A DNA stretch of 64,000 bases from an uncultured Dehalococcoidia bacterium (lineage in GTDB: Bacteria; Chloroflexota; Dehalococcoidia; Lucifugimonadales; UBA3495). Under the pieces are notes generated by a model. It had not been told where the DNA came from. It saw only the letters and a list, made by a program, of their open reading frames with translations, and did no database searches. Numbering within the stretch: position 1 is the first letter of the stretch; each line of letters starts with the position of its first letter. Where the stretch lies: contig CATOSK010000007.1 in NCBI GenBank assembly GCA_951812535.1, positions 62,001 through 126,000 on the forward strand, read 5' to 3'. Positions 32,818-41,497 of the stretch are shown one piece after another. The translations under genes and the position numbers were made by a program.

Positions 32818-33393
32818 CTAACCATCTTCGGGGATCTCGTTTCCAGTGTGCCAATCGCAGAAATAGTCCGCCTCTTTTGCCGCTCGCTGGTCCTGTGCAA
32901 TTTGACAAAAATCTCTAGCGAAAGCCCGCCGGACGTCATTCCAGCATGCAATACAGAGAGGTTTCTTGCTGTGCACGGTGTTAAGTACGCAGTATCCCCC
33001 GCATCGCAGAGCATCAGCAAGTGCCTTCTCTAAGGCCGCGACTATATCCCTTCGCCTCCTGAACTCGTCCTCCTTGTCCTTCGTACCGTCTTCTTCTGGT
33101 TCTAGGAACAGAGGCCCGTGCGCGAACATCTTGAATTCAGCACACTCTTCCGGATTGACTCCAATTCCGCACTTTGTCAAGTGACGGTGAAGCGTGTTCG
33201 CATTTCCCTTCGGATTTAAGTGCTGCCCCATACGTGCGAATGGTGAAGATGTATATAGCGATGAGCTGTCACCTGTGCGGCCAACGTACAAGAACTCGTT
33301 GCCATCACCAGACGTGATTTTCCAAACGTAGAGCCAGAGTCCGCGTTGAGTCATGGCACCAGGAAAAGTTAGCTCATGGGTTGAGGGAGACAT
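32818..33393 (-). CDS. GIY-YIG-like protein
   Basis: The 191-aa protein opens with WLYVWKITSGDGNEFLYVGRTGD and continues SSPFARMGQHL, which matches the GIY-YIG nuclease core (Y ... YVGRT ... R/M-x2-HL). The later region is charged (EPEEDGTKDKEDEFRRRRD) and holds scattered cysteines (CGGYC, CIACW). ATG 33391-33393 is chosen for the AAGGA upstream. The gene is AT-richer than its surroundings and is followed at once by a small membrane protein, suggesting a horizontally acquired two-gene unit. A nuclease role is inferred from the core only. Confidence 0.6.
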   Translation of the reverse strand: MSPSTHELTFPGAMTQRGLWLYVWKITSGDGNEFLYVGRTGDSSSLYTSSPFARMGQHLNPKGNANTLHRHLTKCGIGVNPEECAEFKMFAHGPLFLEPEEDGTKDKEDEFRRRRDIVAALEKALADALRCGGYCVLNTVHSKKPLCIACWNDVRRAFARDFCQIAQDQRAAKEADYFCDWHTGNEIPEDG

Positions 33394-33519
33394 CAAAGAT
33401 CCTTCAGGGTCTTGGAAAATGTTAGAGTCGCGCTTCAAGCATTGCAAACCGATTAGTCATAGAAGGATCGGAGAATGGTCTTGCCGGGAATTTGACCACT
33501 TCCCGAGCGTTGGACCCCC

Positions 33520-34713
33520 CTACCCCCACAACCCCCTGACCCGGTCCAATATCCGGTTCCCCACCTCGTACTTCGTCAACAGCGGAAGGTGCTCCGCGTT
33601 CAGCTCCCGGTCAATCAGCACCACCCGGTTCGTGTCCGCGCCGAACCCGCTCCCCTCCTCCGTGATGTCATTGGCCACGATCAGGTCCAGCGACTTCCGC
33701 CGCACCTTGTCCGATGCGTTGGCTACCAGGTTCTCGCTCTCCGCCGAAAACCCCACCCGGACAAAATCTCCCCGCGCCGCGTTCAGAATGTCCGTCGTCG
33801 GAGCCAGCTCAACGGTCAAAGCGTCGTCCGACTTCTTGATCTTCTGCTCCGCCGCGCCCGCCGGACGGTAGTCCGCCACCGCCGCGGCCATGATCAGGGC
33901 GTCGGCCCCCTCCATGCTGGACAGCACCGCGTCGCACATCTGCTGCGCCGTCTGCACCCGCACCACCTTCACCAGCGGCGGGTCCGGCAACCCCGTCGGA
34001 GCCGTCACCAGGATGGCTTCCGCCCCCCGGTCCCGGGCCGCCTCCGCCACGGCGTACCCCATCTTCCCCGACGAGTTGTTGGTGATTACCCGCACCGGAT
34101 CAATCGGCTCCTGCGTGCCCCCCGCGCTCACCACCACCGTCCGCCCCGACAGGTCTCCCCTCCGTCCCAGCGTGGCGGAAATGTATCCCAGCAACTCCGG
34201 CGTCTCCAGCAGGCGTCCCATGCCCATCAGCCCGGATGCCAGCCTGCCCGGGGCTGGACCGGCGATGACCACTCCTCGCTCCCGTAGCCTGGACAAATTC
34301 TCCTGCGTCGCCGCATTGGCGAACATATTGGCGTCCATGGCCGGAGCCACCAGCAGCGGGGCCTCCGTCGCCACGACCGTCGTCGTCAGCGGATCGTCCG
34401 CCAGCCCCAGGGCCAGCTTGGCGATGCAGTGTACCGTGGCCGGAGCCACCACCACGATGTCCGCCTGCCGCGCCAGCTCCACGTGCTCGATGGAGTAGTG
34501 GGAGCCGGTGTCGTAGGTGTCCGTCACCACATCCCGGTGGGTTATGCTGCGGAAGGCCAGCGGCGTGACGAACTGGGTCGCCCCGTAGCTCATGATCACG
34601 TCCACCAGCGCCCCCGCCTGCACCAGCTTGCTGGCCAGGTCCACCGCCTTGTAGCAGGCGATGCTGCCGGTGACGCCCAGGACGACCCGCCTATCTTGCA
34701 GTGGTCCGCTCAC
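33520..34713 (-). CDS. coaBC: phosphopantothenoylcysteine decarboxylase / synthetase
   Basis: The 397-aa bifunctional enzyme makes 4'-phosphopantetheine from phosphopantothenate in CoA synthesis. CoaC half: VVLGVTGSIACYKAVDLASKL, HYSIEHVELARQADIVVVAPAT with the active-site His, and PAMDANMF. CoaB half from about residue 190: VVVSAGGTQEPIDPVRVI, NNSSGKMGYA and a Lys-rich KIKKSD loop. GTG 34711-34713 has GGGAGAGGGAC upstream. coaX, an earlier step of the same pathway, lies about 200 bases upstream on the same strand. Confidence 0.95.
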   Translation of the reverse strand: MSGPLQDRRVVLGVTGSIACYKAVDLASKLVQAGALVDVIMSYGATQFVTPLAFRSITHRDVVTDTYDTGSHYSIEHVELARQADIVVVAPATVHCIAKLALGLADDPLTTTVVATEAPLLVAPAMDANMFANAATQENLSRLRERGVVIAGPAPGRLASGLMGMGRLLETPELLGYISATLGRRGDLSGRTVVVSAGGTQEPIDPVRVITNNSSGKMGYAVAEAARDRGAEAILVTAPTGLPDPPLVKVVRVQTAQQMCDAVLSSMEGADALIMAAAVADYRPAGAAEQKIKKSDDALTVELAPTTDILNAARGDFVRVGFSAESENLVANASDKVRRKSLDLIVANDITEEGSGFGADTNRVVLIDRELNAEHLPLLTKYEVGNRILDRVRGLWG

Positions 34714-34804
34714 GTCCCTCTCCCTTATCCAGGCCAGTATCTCCCCAACAGCCTACCCGCCGCCGCCCAAACCCAAACTCTCTCCCCCAAAAATCCCTCT
34801 ATAA

Positions 34805-34900
34805 AGGGGGTTTGGGGGATGCATCCCTCCGACGGAGCCGCCCAGCTCCCTTAGACAAGTTGCCTCAATCGGGAGCGAAAGCGGCTCCCCTTCAATCAAA
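34805..34900. repeat. dispersed repeats between coaX and coaBC
   Basis: AGGGGGTTTGGGGGATG (34805-34821) recurs exactly at 37154-37170. From 34834 to 34900 the sequence matches 8038-8125 but lacks the hairpin insertion seen there. These elements fill most of the coaX-coaBC spacer. Confidence 0.6.
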
Positions 34901-34909
34901 GGGACCCGG

Positions 34910-35692
34910 TCACCCCCGCGTCTTCGGCCCCCGGTTCATGTTGTAGATAATCCGCAGCCCCTCCAGCGTCAAATCCTGGTTGATCTCGTGGAACACCGGC
35001 GCTTCCCGGGCGATCATGTTCACCAGCCCGCCTGTGCCGATGACCGTGGCGTCCTGCCCGATCTCATCCTTGAACCGCTGCACCATCGTGGTGATCAGGC
35101 CCGCGTACCCCAGCACCAGCCCCGATTGCAGCGATGTGGTCGTGCTGCGCCCGATGGCCGACTTAGGGGCAACCAGCTCCACCCGCCGCAGCTGCGATGT
35201 GTTGAAGAACAGGGAGTCGGCGGCCAGGTTCATCCCCGGAGCTATGGCCCCGCCCAGGTACTCCCCGGTGCGGGATATCGCGTCGAACACCGTCGCCGTC
35301 CCCAGGTCAACCACAATGGCCGGGGCGCCGTACAGCTCGATGGCGGCCACCGCGTCGGCGATGCGGTCCGCCCCCACGTCCCGCGGATTGTCGTAAAGGA
35401 TGGGAAGCCCCGTCCGCACCCCGGCGGATACGTTCAGCGGATCAACCCCGAAGTACCCGTCCACTAGCTGGTTGAACACCAGCGTCAGCGGCGGCACCAC
35501 GCTGCACAGGCACGCCTCGGATATCGACGACGGATCAACCCCCTTGGCTTGCAGCACCCCGCACAGCATCGTCCCGTACTCGTCCGCCAGCCGCCGCGTG
35601 TCGGTAGCGACCCGCAGGGTTGTCGTCAGACGGTCCCCGTCGAACACCCCCAGCGTCACCGCCGTATTCCCGATGTCAATGGTCAGCAGCAT
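34910..35692 (-). CDS. coaX: type III pantothenate kinase
   Basis: The 260-aa enzyme phosphorylates pantothenate, the first step of CoA synthesis. It has the ASKHA-fold signatures: MLLTIDIGNTAVTLGVFDGD (phosphate 1), DVGADRIADAVAA and IVVDLGTATVFDAI (phosphate 2), LGGAIAPGMNLAADSLF and IGTGGL. ATG at 35690-35692 gives the normal family length; the frame is open 22 codons further upstream without support. With coaBC downstream it forms a CoA cluster. Confidence 0.95.
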   Translation of the reverse strand: MLLTIDIGNTAVTLGVFDGDRLTTTLRVATDTRRLADEYGTMLCGVLQAKGVDPSSISEACLCSVVPPLTLVFNQLVDGYFGVDPLNVSAGVRTGLPILYDNPRDVGADRIADAVAAIELYGAPAIVVDLGTATVFDAISRTGEYLGGAIAPGMNLAADSLFFNTSQLRRVELVAPKSAIGRSTTTSLQSGLVLGYAGLITTMVQRFKDEIGQDATVIGTGGLVNMIAREAPVFHEINQDLTLEGLRIIYNMNRGPKTRG

Positions 35693-35862
35693 CCCGCATC
35701 CAAGAGCCGGGTCCCCGGATTGCCGCCGATTATAAGACCCACCCTCACCGCCCGGCAACGCCGCATAATCTGCTGCATCGCCGGACGTGAGGCATCACGT
35801 CCGCCGGATGTGAATAAAGACGAAGGCTCCTGTTGGACTGGCGGATGCCGTGGGAGACTGTC

Positions 35863-36071
35863 TTATGCCTGATCGAACTCTGACCTGGAGATCCCCAGGT
35901 TTCGCCTGATCCGGTGGAGGGTTCCCGTGGCCAGATCACGATTCCCGTGCCTGGGGATGGGTGTCTGCCTTCCGTTTGCGGGGTTAATCCACATTTGTGG
36001 GATCCGTCAGCGTTGCGCTGAAATCTGCAGCCCAGGCTTCCCAGCTTTCGGCGCAGCTCCCGGTAGGTCAT
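35863..36071 (-). pseudogene. hicA: hicA toxin, frameshifted
   Basis: The frame starts MTYRELRRKLGSLGCRFQRN and ADGSHK as in HicA mRNA interferases, including the catalytic His in GSHK. After CAC AAA the reading frame is lost by one base; the continuation WINPANGRQTPIPRHG and DLATGTLHRIRRNLGIS is found in another frame and ends at a TAA at 35863-35865. One extra A after CACAAA would restore the whole protein. Start overlaps the hicB stop by four bases. The toxin is thus probably dead, unless this is a sequence error. Confidence 0.8.
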
Positions 36072-36313
36072 GCGGTTACGGTCAAGGTGCCTTCGGCGCT
36101 GCGCAAGGAAGTTATATCCGTAGGCAGTGGTTCTCCAGTTTCCTTGCGGAGTTGGATTATGGTCTGTGCTACTGCCAGAAGACTCTTGAGGGTTTCTTCC
36201 GCCGTGTCTCCCCAGGCCATGCAGCCCTGCAGCGTCGGAACTTCGGCTACATACATCCAGCCCTCGCTTTCCTCGGGCTCGTGGAGCACGTAGTTCAGCT
36301 GGTAGATGTCCAT
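36068..36313 (-). CDS. hicB: HicB-type antitoxin
   Basis: The 81-aa protein is a HicB antitoxin: a partially degraded RNase H-like fold with YVAEVPTLQGCMAWGDTAEETLKSLLAVAQ, the hallmark segment of the family. ATG 36311-36313 has GAGGAAAAG upstream; longer upstream frame is not supported. It precedes and overlaps hicA, which is broken by a frameshift, so the antitoxin is now alone. It has no extra DNA-binding domain. Confidence 0.85.
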   Translation of the reverse strand: MDIYQLNYVLHEPEESEGWMYVAEVPTLQGCMAWGDTAEETLKSLLAVAQTIIQLRKETGEPLPTDITSLRSAEGTLTVTA

Positions 36314-36536
36314 CTTTTCCTCGTCGGCTTTCCTCGAATCCTTTCCATTTTGCCCTGTTGAGATTGCCCGGTCAAAGCTGCTCTGCCCGCAGACTCTTCT
36401 CACTGTCAATCTCTCATTTCCTGTTCGAGCCCATGCAGTTGACACCCGCAACTAATCCCTGCCATAATCATCGTCCACTGACGTCTCACACCTGCGCTAG
36501 CGCGCCCGGCCCAACCCCTGCACCAGGAGCCTCCCA

Positions 36537-37076
36537 ATGAGCACCGAGCAGCGAATGGCGACATTCGAGCAAGACCTGGTCCGGCTGGAGGACACCGTGC
36601 GGCAGTTGGCGGACATAACGGTCGAGCATAGCCGGGAAATCCAGGCGCATCGGCAGCAACTTGAGGAGCACCGGCAGCAAATGGCTCGACAGAACCAGCA
36701 AATTGCCCAGCAGAACCAGCAAATTGCCCAGCAAGTCGAGGTGCTCCTCACGATTGGCGAGGCCATTGTCCGGCAGGATCAACGACTTGAGGAGCACCGC
36801 CAGCAAATTAACCGGCAGGATGAAGCCCTCGTCAGTACCAGCGAAGCCTTTGCCCAGATTGGAGCGGTTCTTGCCCGGCATAACGAGGCGCTTGTCCGGC
36901 ACTACGAGGAGTTTGCCGAGTACGGCCGGAGGCATGATGAGGAATTTGCCGAATACTGCCGGAAGCACGATGAGGAATTCGCCGAGTACCGCCGGGAATC
37001 GGCCCAGACGCGCCGCTTGATGCTCCGCATAGCCGAGAGGAATGGGTGGCTCGACGAAAACGGTGACATCTCCTAG
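36537..37076 (+). CDS. coiled-coil protein with internal repeats, 179 aa
   Basis: Almost the whole protein is predicted coiled coil. It has repeated short segments: EEHRQQ twice, RQNQQIAQQNQQIAQQ, and three copies of a RRHDEEFAEYxRx-type unit near residues 125-155. The repeats are visible in the DNA as well. No catalytic motif. ATG 36537 follows AGGAGCCTCCCA. Function unknown; such proteins may tether or scaffold, and the repeats could vary in number between strains. Confidence 0.6.
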   Translation: MSTEQRMATFEQDLVRLEDTVRQLADITVEHSREIQAHRQQLEEHRQQMARQNQQIAQQNQQIAQQVEVLLTIGEAIVRQDQRLEEHRQQINRQDEALVSTSEAFAQIGAVLARHNEALVRHYEEFAEYGRRHDEEFAEYCRKHDEEFAEYRRESAQTRRLMLRIAERNGWLDENGDIS

Positions 37077-37153
37077 CCCTTTTAACGGACAGGCCGGACC
37101 GGCCTTGACCCTCACCTCCGATAACCATACCCGAAGCTCACCACCCCATCCCC

Positions 37154-37170
37154 AGGGGGTTTGGGGGATG
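37154..37170. repeat. 17-bp dispersed repeat
   Basis: AGGGGGTTTGGGGGATG, identical to 34805-34821. It can pair with the following ATCCCCC, forming a small hairpin upstream of the EamA promoter. Confidence 0.5.
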
Positions 37171-37196
37171 AATCCCCCAACGTACCCCACCCCGGT

Positions 37197-37202
37197 TATA
37201 AT
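37197..37202 (+). promoter_or_regulatory. -10 box with leaderless spacing
   Basis: TATAAT ends six bases before the ATG at 37209. No ribosome-binding site lies before that ATG, so the mRNA of the EamA gene probably starts at its start codon. No clear -35 box. Confidence 0.6.
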
Positions 37203-37208
37203 CCCCCA

Positions 37209-38084
37209 ATGTCCGCCCTGGCCCTTGTCCTCGTCCTGCTCTCCGCCCTCTGCCACTCGACGTGGAACCTGCTGCTGAAGCGCGCCGCCAATCCCGAGGT
37301 CTTCGCCTGGTCCCTCCTCATCGCCGCCAGCATCGTCCTCGCTCCCCTGGGAGCGGTCCTGTTCTGGCTCTACCCGGTTCCCACCTCGGGCTATTGGTTC
37401 CTCGCCGCCACCACAGTATTGCACGTCCTCTACTTCGCCATGCTGGGGCGGGGATACTCCCGCGGCGACCTGTCCCTGGTCTATCCCATCGCCCGTGGGA
37501 TCGGTCCCATGCTGGTGCCGGTGCTCGCGGTGCTGTTCCTGGGAGAGAGGGTTGCCCTGCCTGCCGCCGCTGGAATCGCCCTCATCATCGCCGGAATCTA
37601 CATCGTCTCCTGGTGGGGACGCTTCCGGCAGGTGCTGTCCGATCCCCTGGCGTTGCTCCGGGACGGAGGCGTCGTCTACGCCGTCCTCACCGGACTCATC
37701 ATCACCGCCTACACCCTCGTGGACAAGCAGGGCGTGGCCCATGTCCAGCCCTTCCTTTATATGTACCTCCAGACCATCGGGGCCGGCATCGGCCTGGCGC
37801 CCTACATACTGCTGCAATACCGCTGGAGCCCGGTCAGGCGGGAGTGGCGGGAAAACTTCTGGCCTATCGTGCTGGCCGGCATCCTCGTATTCACCGCCTA
37901 CGGAATGGTCCTCACCGCCTTCTCCATCTCCCGGGTCAGCTACATCTCCCCCGCTCGCGAGGTGGGCATCGTCATCGGGGTCCTGATGGGCGTCTTCATC
38001 CTCAAGGAGCCCTTCGGCGGCGGACGCCTGCTCGGCTCCGCCTTCATCGTCGCCGGCCTCACCCTCATCGCCCTCTCCCCCTAG
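37209..38084 (+). CDS. EamA/DMT-superfamily transporter
   Basis: The 291-aa protein has about ten membrane helices in two EamA repeats: LVLLSALCHSTWNLLLKRAA at the start, YPIARGIGPMLVPVLAVLFLGERV closing the first half, and ISPAREVGIVIGVLMGVFILKEPFGGGRLLGSAFIVAGL closing the second. It probably exports a metabolite. ATG 37209 has no ribosome-binding site but lies six bases after TATAAT, so leaderless translation is likely. Substrate unknown. Confidence 0.88.
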   Translation: MSALALVLVLLSALCHSTWNLLLKRAANPEVFAWSLLIAASIVLAPLGAVLFWLYPVPTSGYWFLAATTVLHVLYFAMLGRGYSRGDLSLVYPIARGIGPMLVPVLAVLFLGERVALPAAAGIALIIAGIYIVSWWGRFRQVLSDPLALLRDGGVVYAVLTGLIITAYTLVDKQGVAHVQPFLYMYLQTIGAGIGLAPYILLQYRWSPVRREWRENFWPIVLAGILVFTAYGMVLTAFSISRVSYISPAREVGIVIGVLMGVFILKEPFGGGRLLGSAFIVAGLTLIALSP

Positions 38085-38197
38085 CTCCCCCTGTGGTGGG
38101 CTGCGCATGTGTAGAGTAGAATCCCGATAATGCCCGCCCTATTCGGCTGGCTTTCCACAAACAATTCCTGAACCGGGAGAAGGACAAGGAGAAACCC

Positions 38198-38437
38198 ATG
38201 GTCGACTGGGATAAGTGCCATGCAGTCGAGCGCATACCAGGCAAGCATAGCGGCGACTGGCTCTTCACCAAGACAAGAGTCCCCATCTCGGCACTGTTCG
38301 GAAACCTGGCCGAGGGAGCGAACGTAAAGGAGTTCCTGGACTGGTTCCAGGGAGTTGAGGAATGGCAAGTCAAGGCAGTCTTGGAACACGTGGCCCAGGA
38401 CCTAGACACCAGGACTAACCATGAGAGTCCTGCTTGA
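38198..38437 (+). CDS. DUF433 antitoxin-like protein
   Basis: The 79-aa protein matches DUF433: HSGDWLFTKTRVPISALFGNLAEGANVKEFLDWFQGV, a small DNA-binding-type helix bundle commonly encoded before a DUF5615 PIN-like toxin. The toxin candidate here overlaps its 3' end by 17 bases. AGGAGAAACCC precedes ATG 38198. The tail is not the usual short one but runs on to DTRTNHESPA. Confidence 0.8.
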   Translation: MVDWDKCHAVERIPGKHSGDWLFTKTRVPISALFGNLAEGANVKEFLDWFQGVEEWQVKAVLEHVAQDLDTRTNHESPA

Positions 38438-38738
38438 CCACAACATTCCAAGACCCCTGCGCGGATACCTCGTGGACCACATGGTGGATACCGCTAACGA
38501 GAAGGGCTGGGAAGAACTCACGAACGGAGACCTGTTGGAGATCGCAGAACGGGATGGATACCAGGTCATAATCACAGGTGACCAGAACCTGCGCTTCCAG
38601 CAGAACATCGGCCGCAGGGGCCTGGGAATCTTGGTCCTCACCTCCAACAGGTGGCCCAGAATACAGATGAAAACCGAGGAAATCCGGCAAGCATTGCAAG
38701 AAATATCGCCCGGAGAGTTGCGGGAAGTCCCCTGCTGA
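38421..38738 (+). CDS. DUF5615 PIN-like toxin
   Basis: The 105-aa protein starts MRVLLDHNIPRPLRGYLVDH and contains NGDLLEIAERDGYQVIITGDQNLRFQQNI, the acidic residues of the Mut7-C/PIN-like fold of DUF5615 toxins. It overlaps the DUF433 gene and is presumably its toxin partner. A 157-base spacer with no feature I recognise follows. Confidence 0.8.
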   Translation: MRVLLDHNIPRPLRGYLVDHMVDTANEKGWEELTNGDLLEIAERDGYQVIITGDQNLRFQQNIGRRGLGILVLTSNRWPRIQMKTEEIRQALQEISPGELREVPC

Positions 38739-38895
38739 ACATGAGTAGCAACCAGGGGGCACTTGCCAGGACACGCCCGGCGGGGCATTTTGATAACACT
38801 TGCTCCAAGAACCGGGATGAAAACCACCTTTTGGTTCAAACCCCCCCAGGCCACGGACTAGTCGTTCAAAGATCCGAATCTGCTGAGGTGCCCCC

Positions 38896-39984
38896 ATGAA
38901 GATCACCCAAGTTTCCATCGAAGTGCTGGAAACCCCCGTAACCCTGGAATACGTAGCCGCCGGAAACGCCGTCAGTTCCAACTGGCACGTCCTGGCTCGT
39001 ATCGACACCGATGAAGGGATACAGGGCATCGGGTTTGCCGTGGCAACCCGGGGAGGGCTGGTCCGGCCCCTTGCCCAGACCGCCGCCGAGCTGGGGCAGG
39101 AACTCATCGGGATGAACGTCCTCGAGGTTGAAGCTGCCCAGGAAAAGCTGGCCCGTGCGGGCGGCTGGGTCGGCCCCGGTGGAATGGTCACCATGGCCAC
39201 TTGCACCCTGGACATCGCCATGTGGGACGCCGCGGGCAAGAGCCTCGGCCAGCCCCTCTACCGCATGCTCGGTGGACACCGTAACCGGATCCGCGCCTAC
39301 GCCAGCGACGCCATGTGGTACAGCATGCCCCACGAAGCCCTCCAGCAGTCGGCCCGCTACCACGTCTCTCAGGGATACGACAAGCTGAAGCTCCGCCTGG
39401 GCCACGAGCCCACCCCGGCCGGAGAGGTCGCCCGCGTGGAGGCCGTGCGGGAAGCCGTCGGACCGGATGTGCAGATAATGGTCGATGCCACCGAGACTTG
39501 GGACCGCATCCGGGCTGTCGCGGCGGGCAAAGCCCTGCAGGACGCGGGGATCGTCTGGCTCGAGGACCCCCTCTCCCACCAGGACTTGTCCGGCTTGGCC
39601 GACCTGTGCCGACGCCTGGACATTCCTGTCGCCGGCGGCGAGCATCTCTACGGGCTGGACCCCTTCCAGAAAACCTTCGACGCCGGCGCCCTGGACATCG
39701 CCATCATCGACTTGGCCCGCGCCGGCGGCATCACTCCCTGGATGAAGATCGCCGCCGCCGCCGAGGCACGGGGCGTCCCCATCTGCGGCCACGTCATCCC
39801 CGAAGTCCACGTCCACCTGCTTTCGGCCATTCCCAACGGCTACCTCGTGGAGTACATGCCCCGCTCCGAGCCCATCTTCAAGACCCGGCTGGCCCTGGAA
39901 GATGGTTGCCTGGTGGCTCCCGAAGCGCCCGGGTTGGGGGTGGAGTTGGACGAGGAAGCCGTCGAACGGTACCGGGTCGCCTGA
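38896..39984 (+). CDS. enolase-superfamily enzyme (mandelate racemase/muconate lactonizing type)
   Basis: The 362-aa protein has the capping domain (MKITQVSIEVLETPV, IQGIGFAVA) and a barrel with the catalytic KxK in YDKLKLRLG. The metal ligands lie in IMVDATETW, WLEDPLSHQD and VAGGEHLYG, and an HVIPEVHVHLL segment supplies the His. Such enzymes racemise, epimerise or dehydrate acids via an enolate; sugar-acid dehydratase is a fair guess. The DxN of many members is DxT here. ATG 38896 lies five bases after TGCCCCC, a weak ribosome-binding region. Confidence 0.88.
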   Translation: MKITQVSIEVLETPVTLEYVAAGNAVSSNWHVLARIDTDEGIQGIGFAVATRGGLVRPLAQTAAELGQELIGMNVLEVEAAQEKLARAGGWVGPGGMVTMATCTLDIAMWDAAGKSLGQPLYRMLGGHRNRIRAYASDAMWYSMPHEALQQSARYHVSQGYDKLKLRLGHEPTPAGEVARVEAVREAVGPDVQIMVDATETWDRIRAVAAGKALQDAGIVWLEDPLSHQDLSGLADLCRRLDIPVAGGEHLYGLDPFQKTFDAGALDIAIIDLARAGGITPWMKIAAAAEARGVPICGHVIPEVHVHLLSAIPNGYLVEYMPRSEPIFKTRLALEDGCLVAPEAPGLGVELDEEAVERYRVA

Positions 39985-40114
39985 TCCTATCCCCCACGAC
40001 ACCCCGTCGTGTGCTAAAATTTGCCTGCATTCCAATGGGGAACCTTCGCCGGAACCCGGTCACAGGGCGCGGCGCTCAACACCTACACGACAGCAACGCA
40101 TTGGAGATTCCGCA

Positions 40115-41380
40115 ATGGCAGATATGGCACACGTCCAGACCGTACGGCAGGGCCGCGACTCGGTGGCCAAGTGGCGGGAGGAGAACGGCGGAGCACCATT
40201 CGACCTCTATAACTGCTACATGAGCCACGTCCGCATCCCCATGGTTGACCTCCACGGCTCGGACATGCGGGACGCGGACTTCATGGGCGCCATGTTGCGC
40301 CGGGCCAACCTTTCCGGCTGCTACCTCAACTCCAGCCACCTCTACCGCTCCGACCTCCGCGAGGCCGACCTAAGCCGCACCCTCATGAACAGCGCCAACC
40401 TGCGCGGCGCCGACCTGCGCAGCGCCAACCTGGAGCAGGTCGACCTGGACCAGGCTGTCGTCTCCGACGCCAACTTTACCGGCGCCAACCTGCGGCGCGC
40501 CAACCTGTCCCGCGTCAACCTCACCGGCGCCAACCTCACCAACGCCGACCTCACCGACGCCGTCTTCCACGGCGCAAACCTCAACCGCACCATCATGGAT
40601 GGCGCAATCCTCGACGGCGCTGACTTCTACGAGGCCCGTTTCAACAATGCCCCCACCGTGGGGACCAAGTTCTCCGGCTGCCTCCTCGGATACACCGTCT
40701 TCCAGAACTGCGACCTTTCTCAGGCCGATGAGCTGACGCTCGCCCGCCACGACGCTCCCAGCACCGTCGGCGTCGACACCCTCATCCGCTCCGCCGGCAA
40801 GATTCCCCATGAATTCCTCCTGGGATCGGGCGTGCCCACCGAAATGGTGTCCGTGCTCGGCTCCATCGCCGACGAGCCCACCGACCCCGGCGAGTTCTAC
40901 ATCTCCTGCGCCGAGGCCGACGTCGCCTTCGCCGAGGGCCTGCGCGACTCCCTCCGCTCCCAGGGCGTCCGCTCCTGGGTGTTCGCCGAGAACTTCCGGG
41001 GGAACGCCCTGGTGGACCGTCGCAGCACCTCCGAGGAAGAGGAAATCGAGCGCTGGGTGCGCCACTACGACAAGCTCATCGTCGTCTGCTCCCAGTCCGG
41101 CCTGGACAGCGAGACCGTCCGCAACGACCTCAGCCAGGCCAAGGACCAGCAGTCCAGCAAGGACGAGTGGGTCGTTTACGTGGTCGACCCCGACGGCACC
41201 CTGGACAACCCCCGGGCCCGCGCCGCCCGCAACCTCACCTACGAGCACCGCATCTTCGACATGCGGGGCCATGAGGAAGGCGCGGACAAGTACCGGGAAA
41301 CCGTGGCCGACCTGGCCGATAACATGAAGCAGACCCAGCCCGCCCGGGCCGGCCTCCCCCCCGTCAGCGACCAGCTCTAG
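40115..41380 (+). CDS. pentapeptide-repeat / TIR domain fusion
   Basis: The 421-aa protein has an N-terminal pentapeptide-repeat solenoid (about residues 44-205; ANLRGADLRSANLEQVDLDQ and many A(D/N)LxxA units), a linker, and a C-terminal TIR domain (about 258-400). The latter reads GEFYISCAEADVAFAEGLRDS, LRSQGVRSWVFAENF and VVCSQSGLDSETVRNDLSQA; Glu333 is at the place of the catalytic Glu of NAD-cleaving TIRs. ATG 40115 has TTGGAG upstream, and a strong terminator follows, so it is a single-gene unit. A sensor-effector protein in phage defence or signalling is the likely meaning, but no partner is encoded beside it. Confidence 0.85.
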   Translation: MADMAHVQTVRQGRDSVAKWREENGGAPFDLYNCYMSHVRIPMVDLHGSDMRDADFMGAMLRRANLSGCYLNSSHLYRSDLREADLSRTLMNSANLRGADLRSANLEQVDLDQAVVSDANFTGANLRRANLSRVNLTGANLTNADLTDAVFHGANLNRTIMDGAILDGADFYEARFNNAPTVGTKFSGCLLGYTVFQNCDLSQADELTLARHDAPSTVGVDTLIRSAGKIPHEFLLGSGVPTEMVSVLGSIADEPTDPGEFYISCAEADVAFAEGLRDSLRSQGVRSWVFAENFRGNALVDRRSTSEEEEIERWVRHYDKLIVVCSQSGLDSETVRNDLSQAKDQQSSKDEWVVYVVDPDGTLDNPRARAARNLTYEHRIFDMRGHEEGADKYRETVADLADNMKQTQPARAGLPPVSDQL

Positions 41381-41404
41381 GCTGCTTTCCATCGGATAGA
41401 GCGA

Positions 41405-41436
41405 ACGGGCGGCAAAATCGCCGCCCGTTTCTTATT
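41405..41436 (+). terminator. terminator of the pentapeptide/TIR gene
   Basis: ACGGGCGGC (41405-41413) pairs with GCCGCCCGT (41420-41428), followed by TTCTTATT. A textbook intrinsic terminator 25 bases after the stop codon. Confidence 0.85.
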
Positions 41437-41497
41437 CCCGATATTTCCCGAAGCCCGGGGCGGGGCGAGAGCAGGTTCTCGTTGCAGATAGGCGGTG

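Noticed and set aside
35863..36071. Programmed -1 frameshift in hicA
   Set aside because: The site CACAAAT is not a slippery heptamer and no stimulating structure is evident; a mutation or sequence error is simpler.
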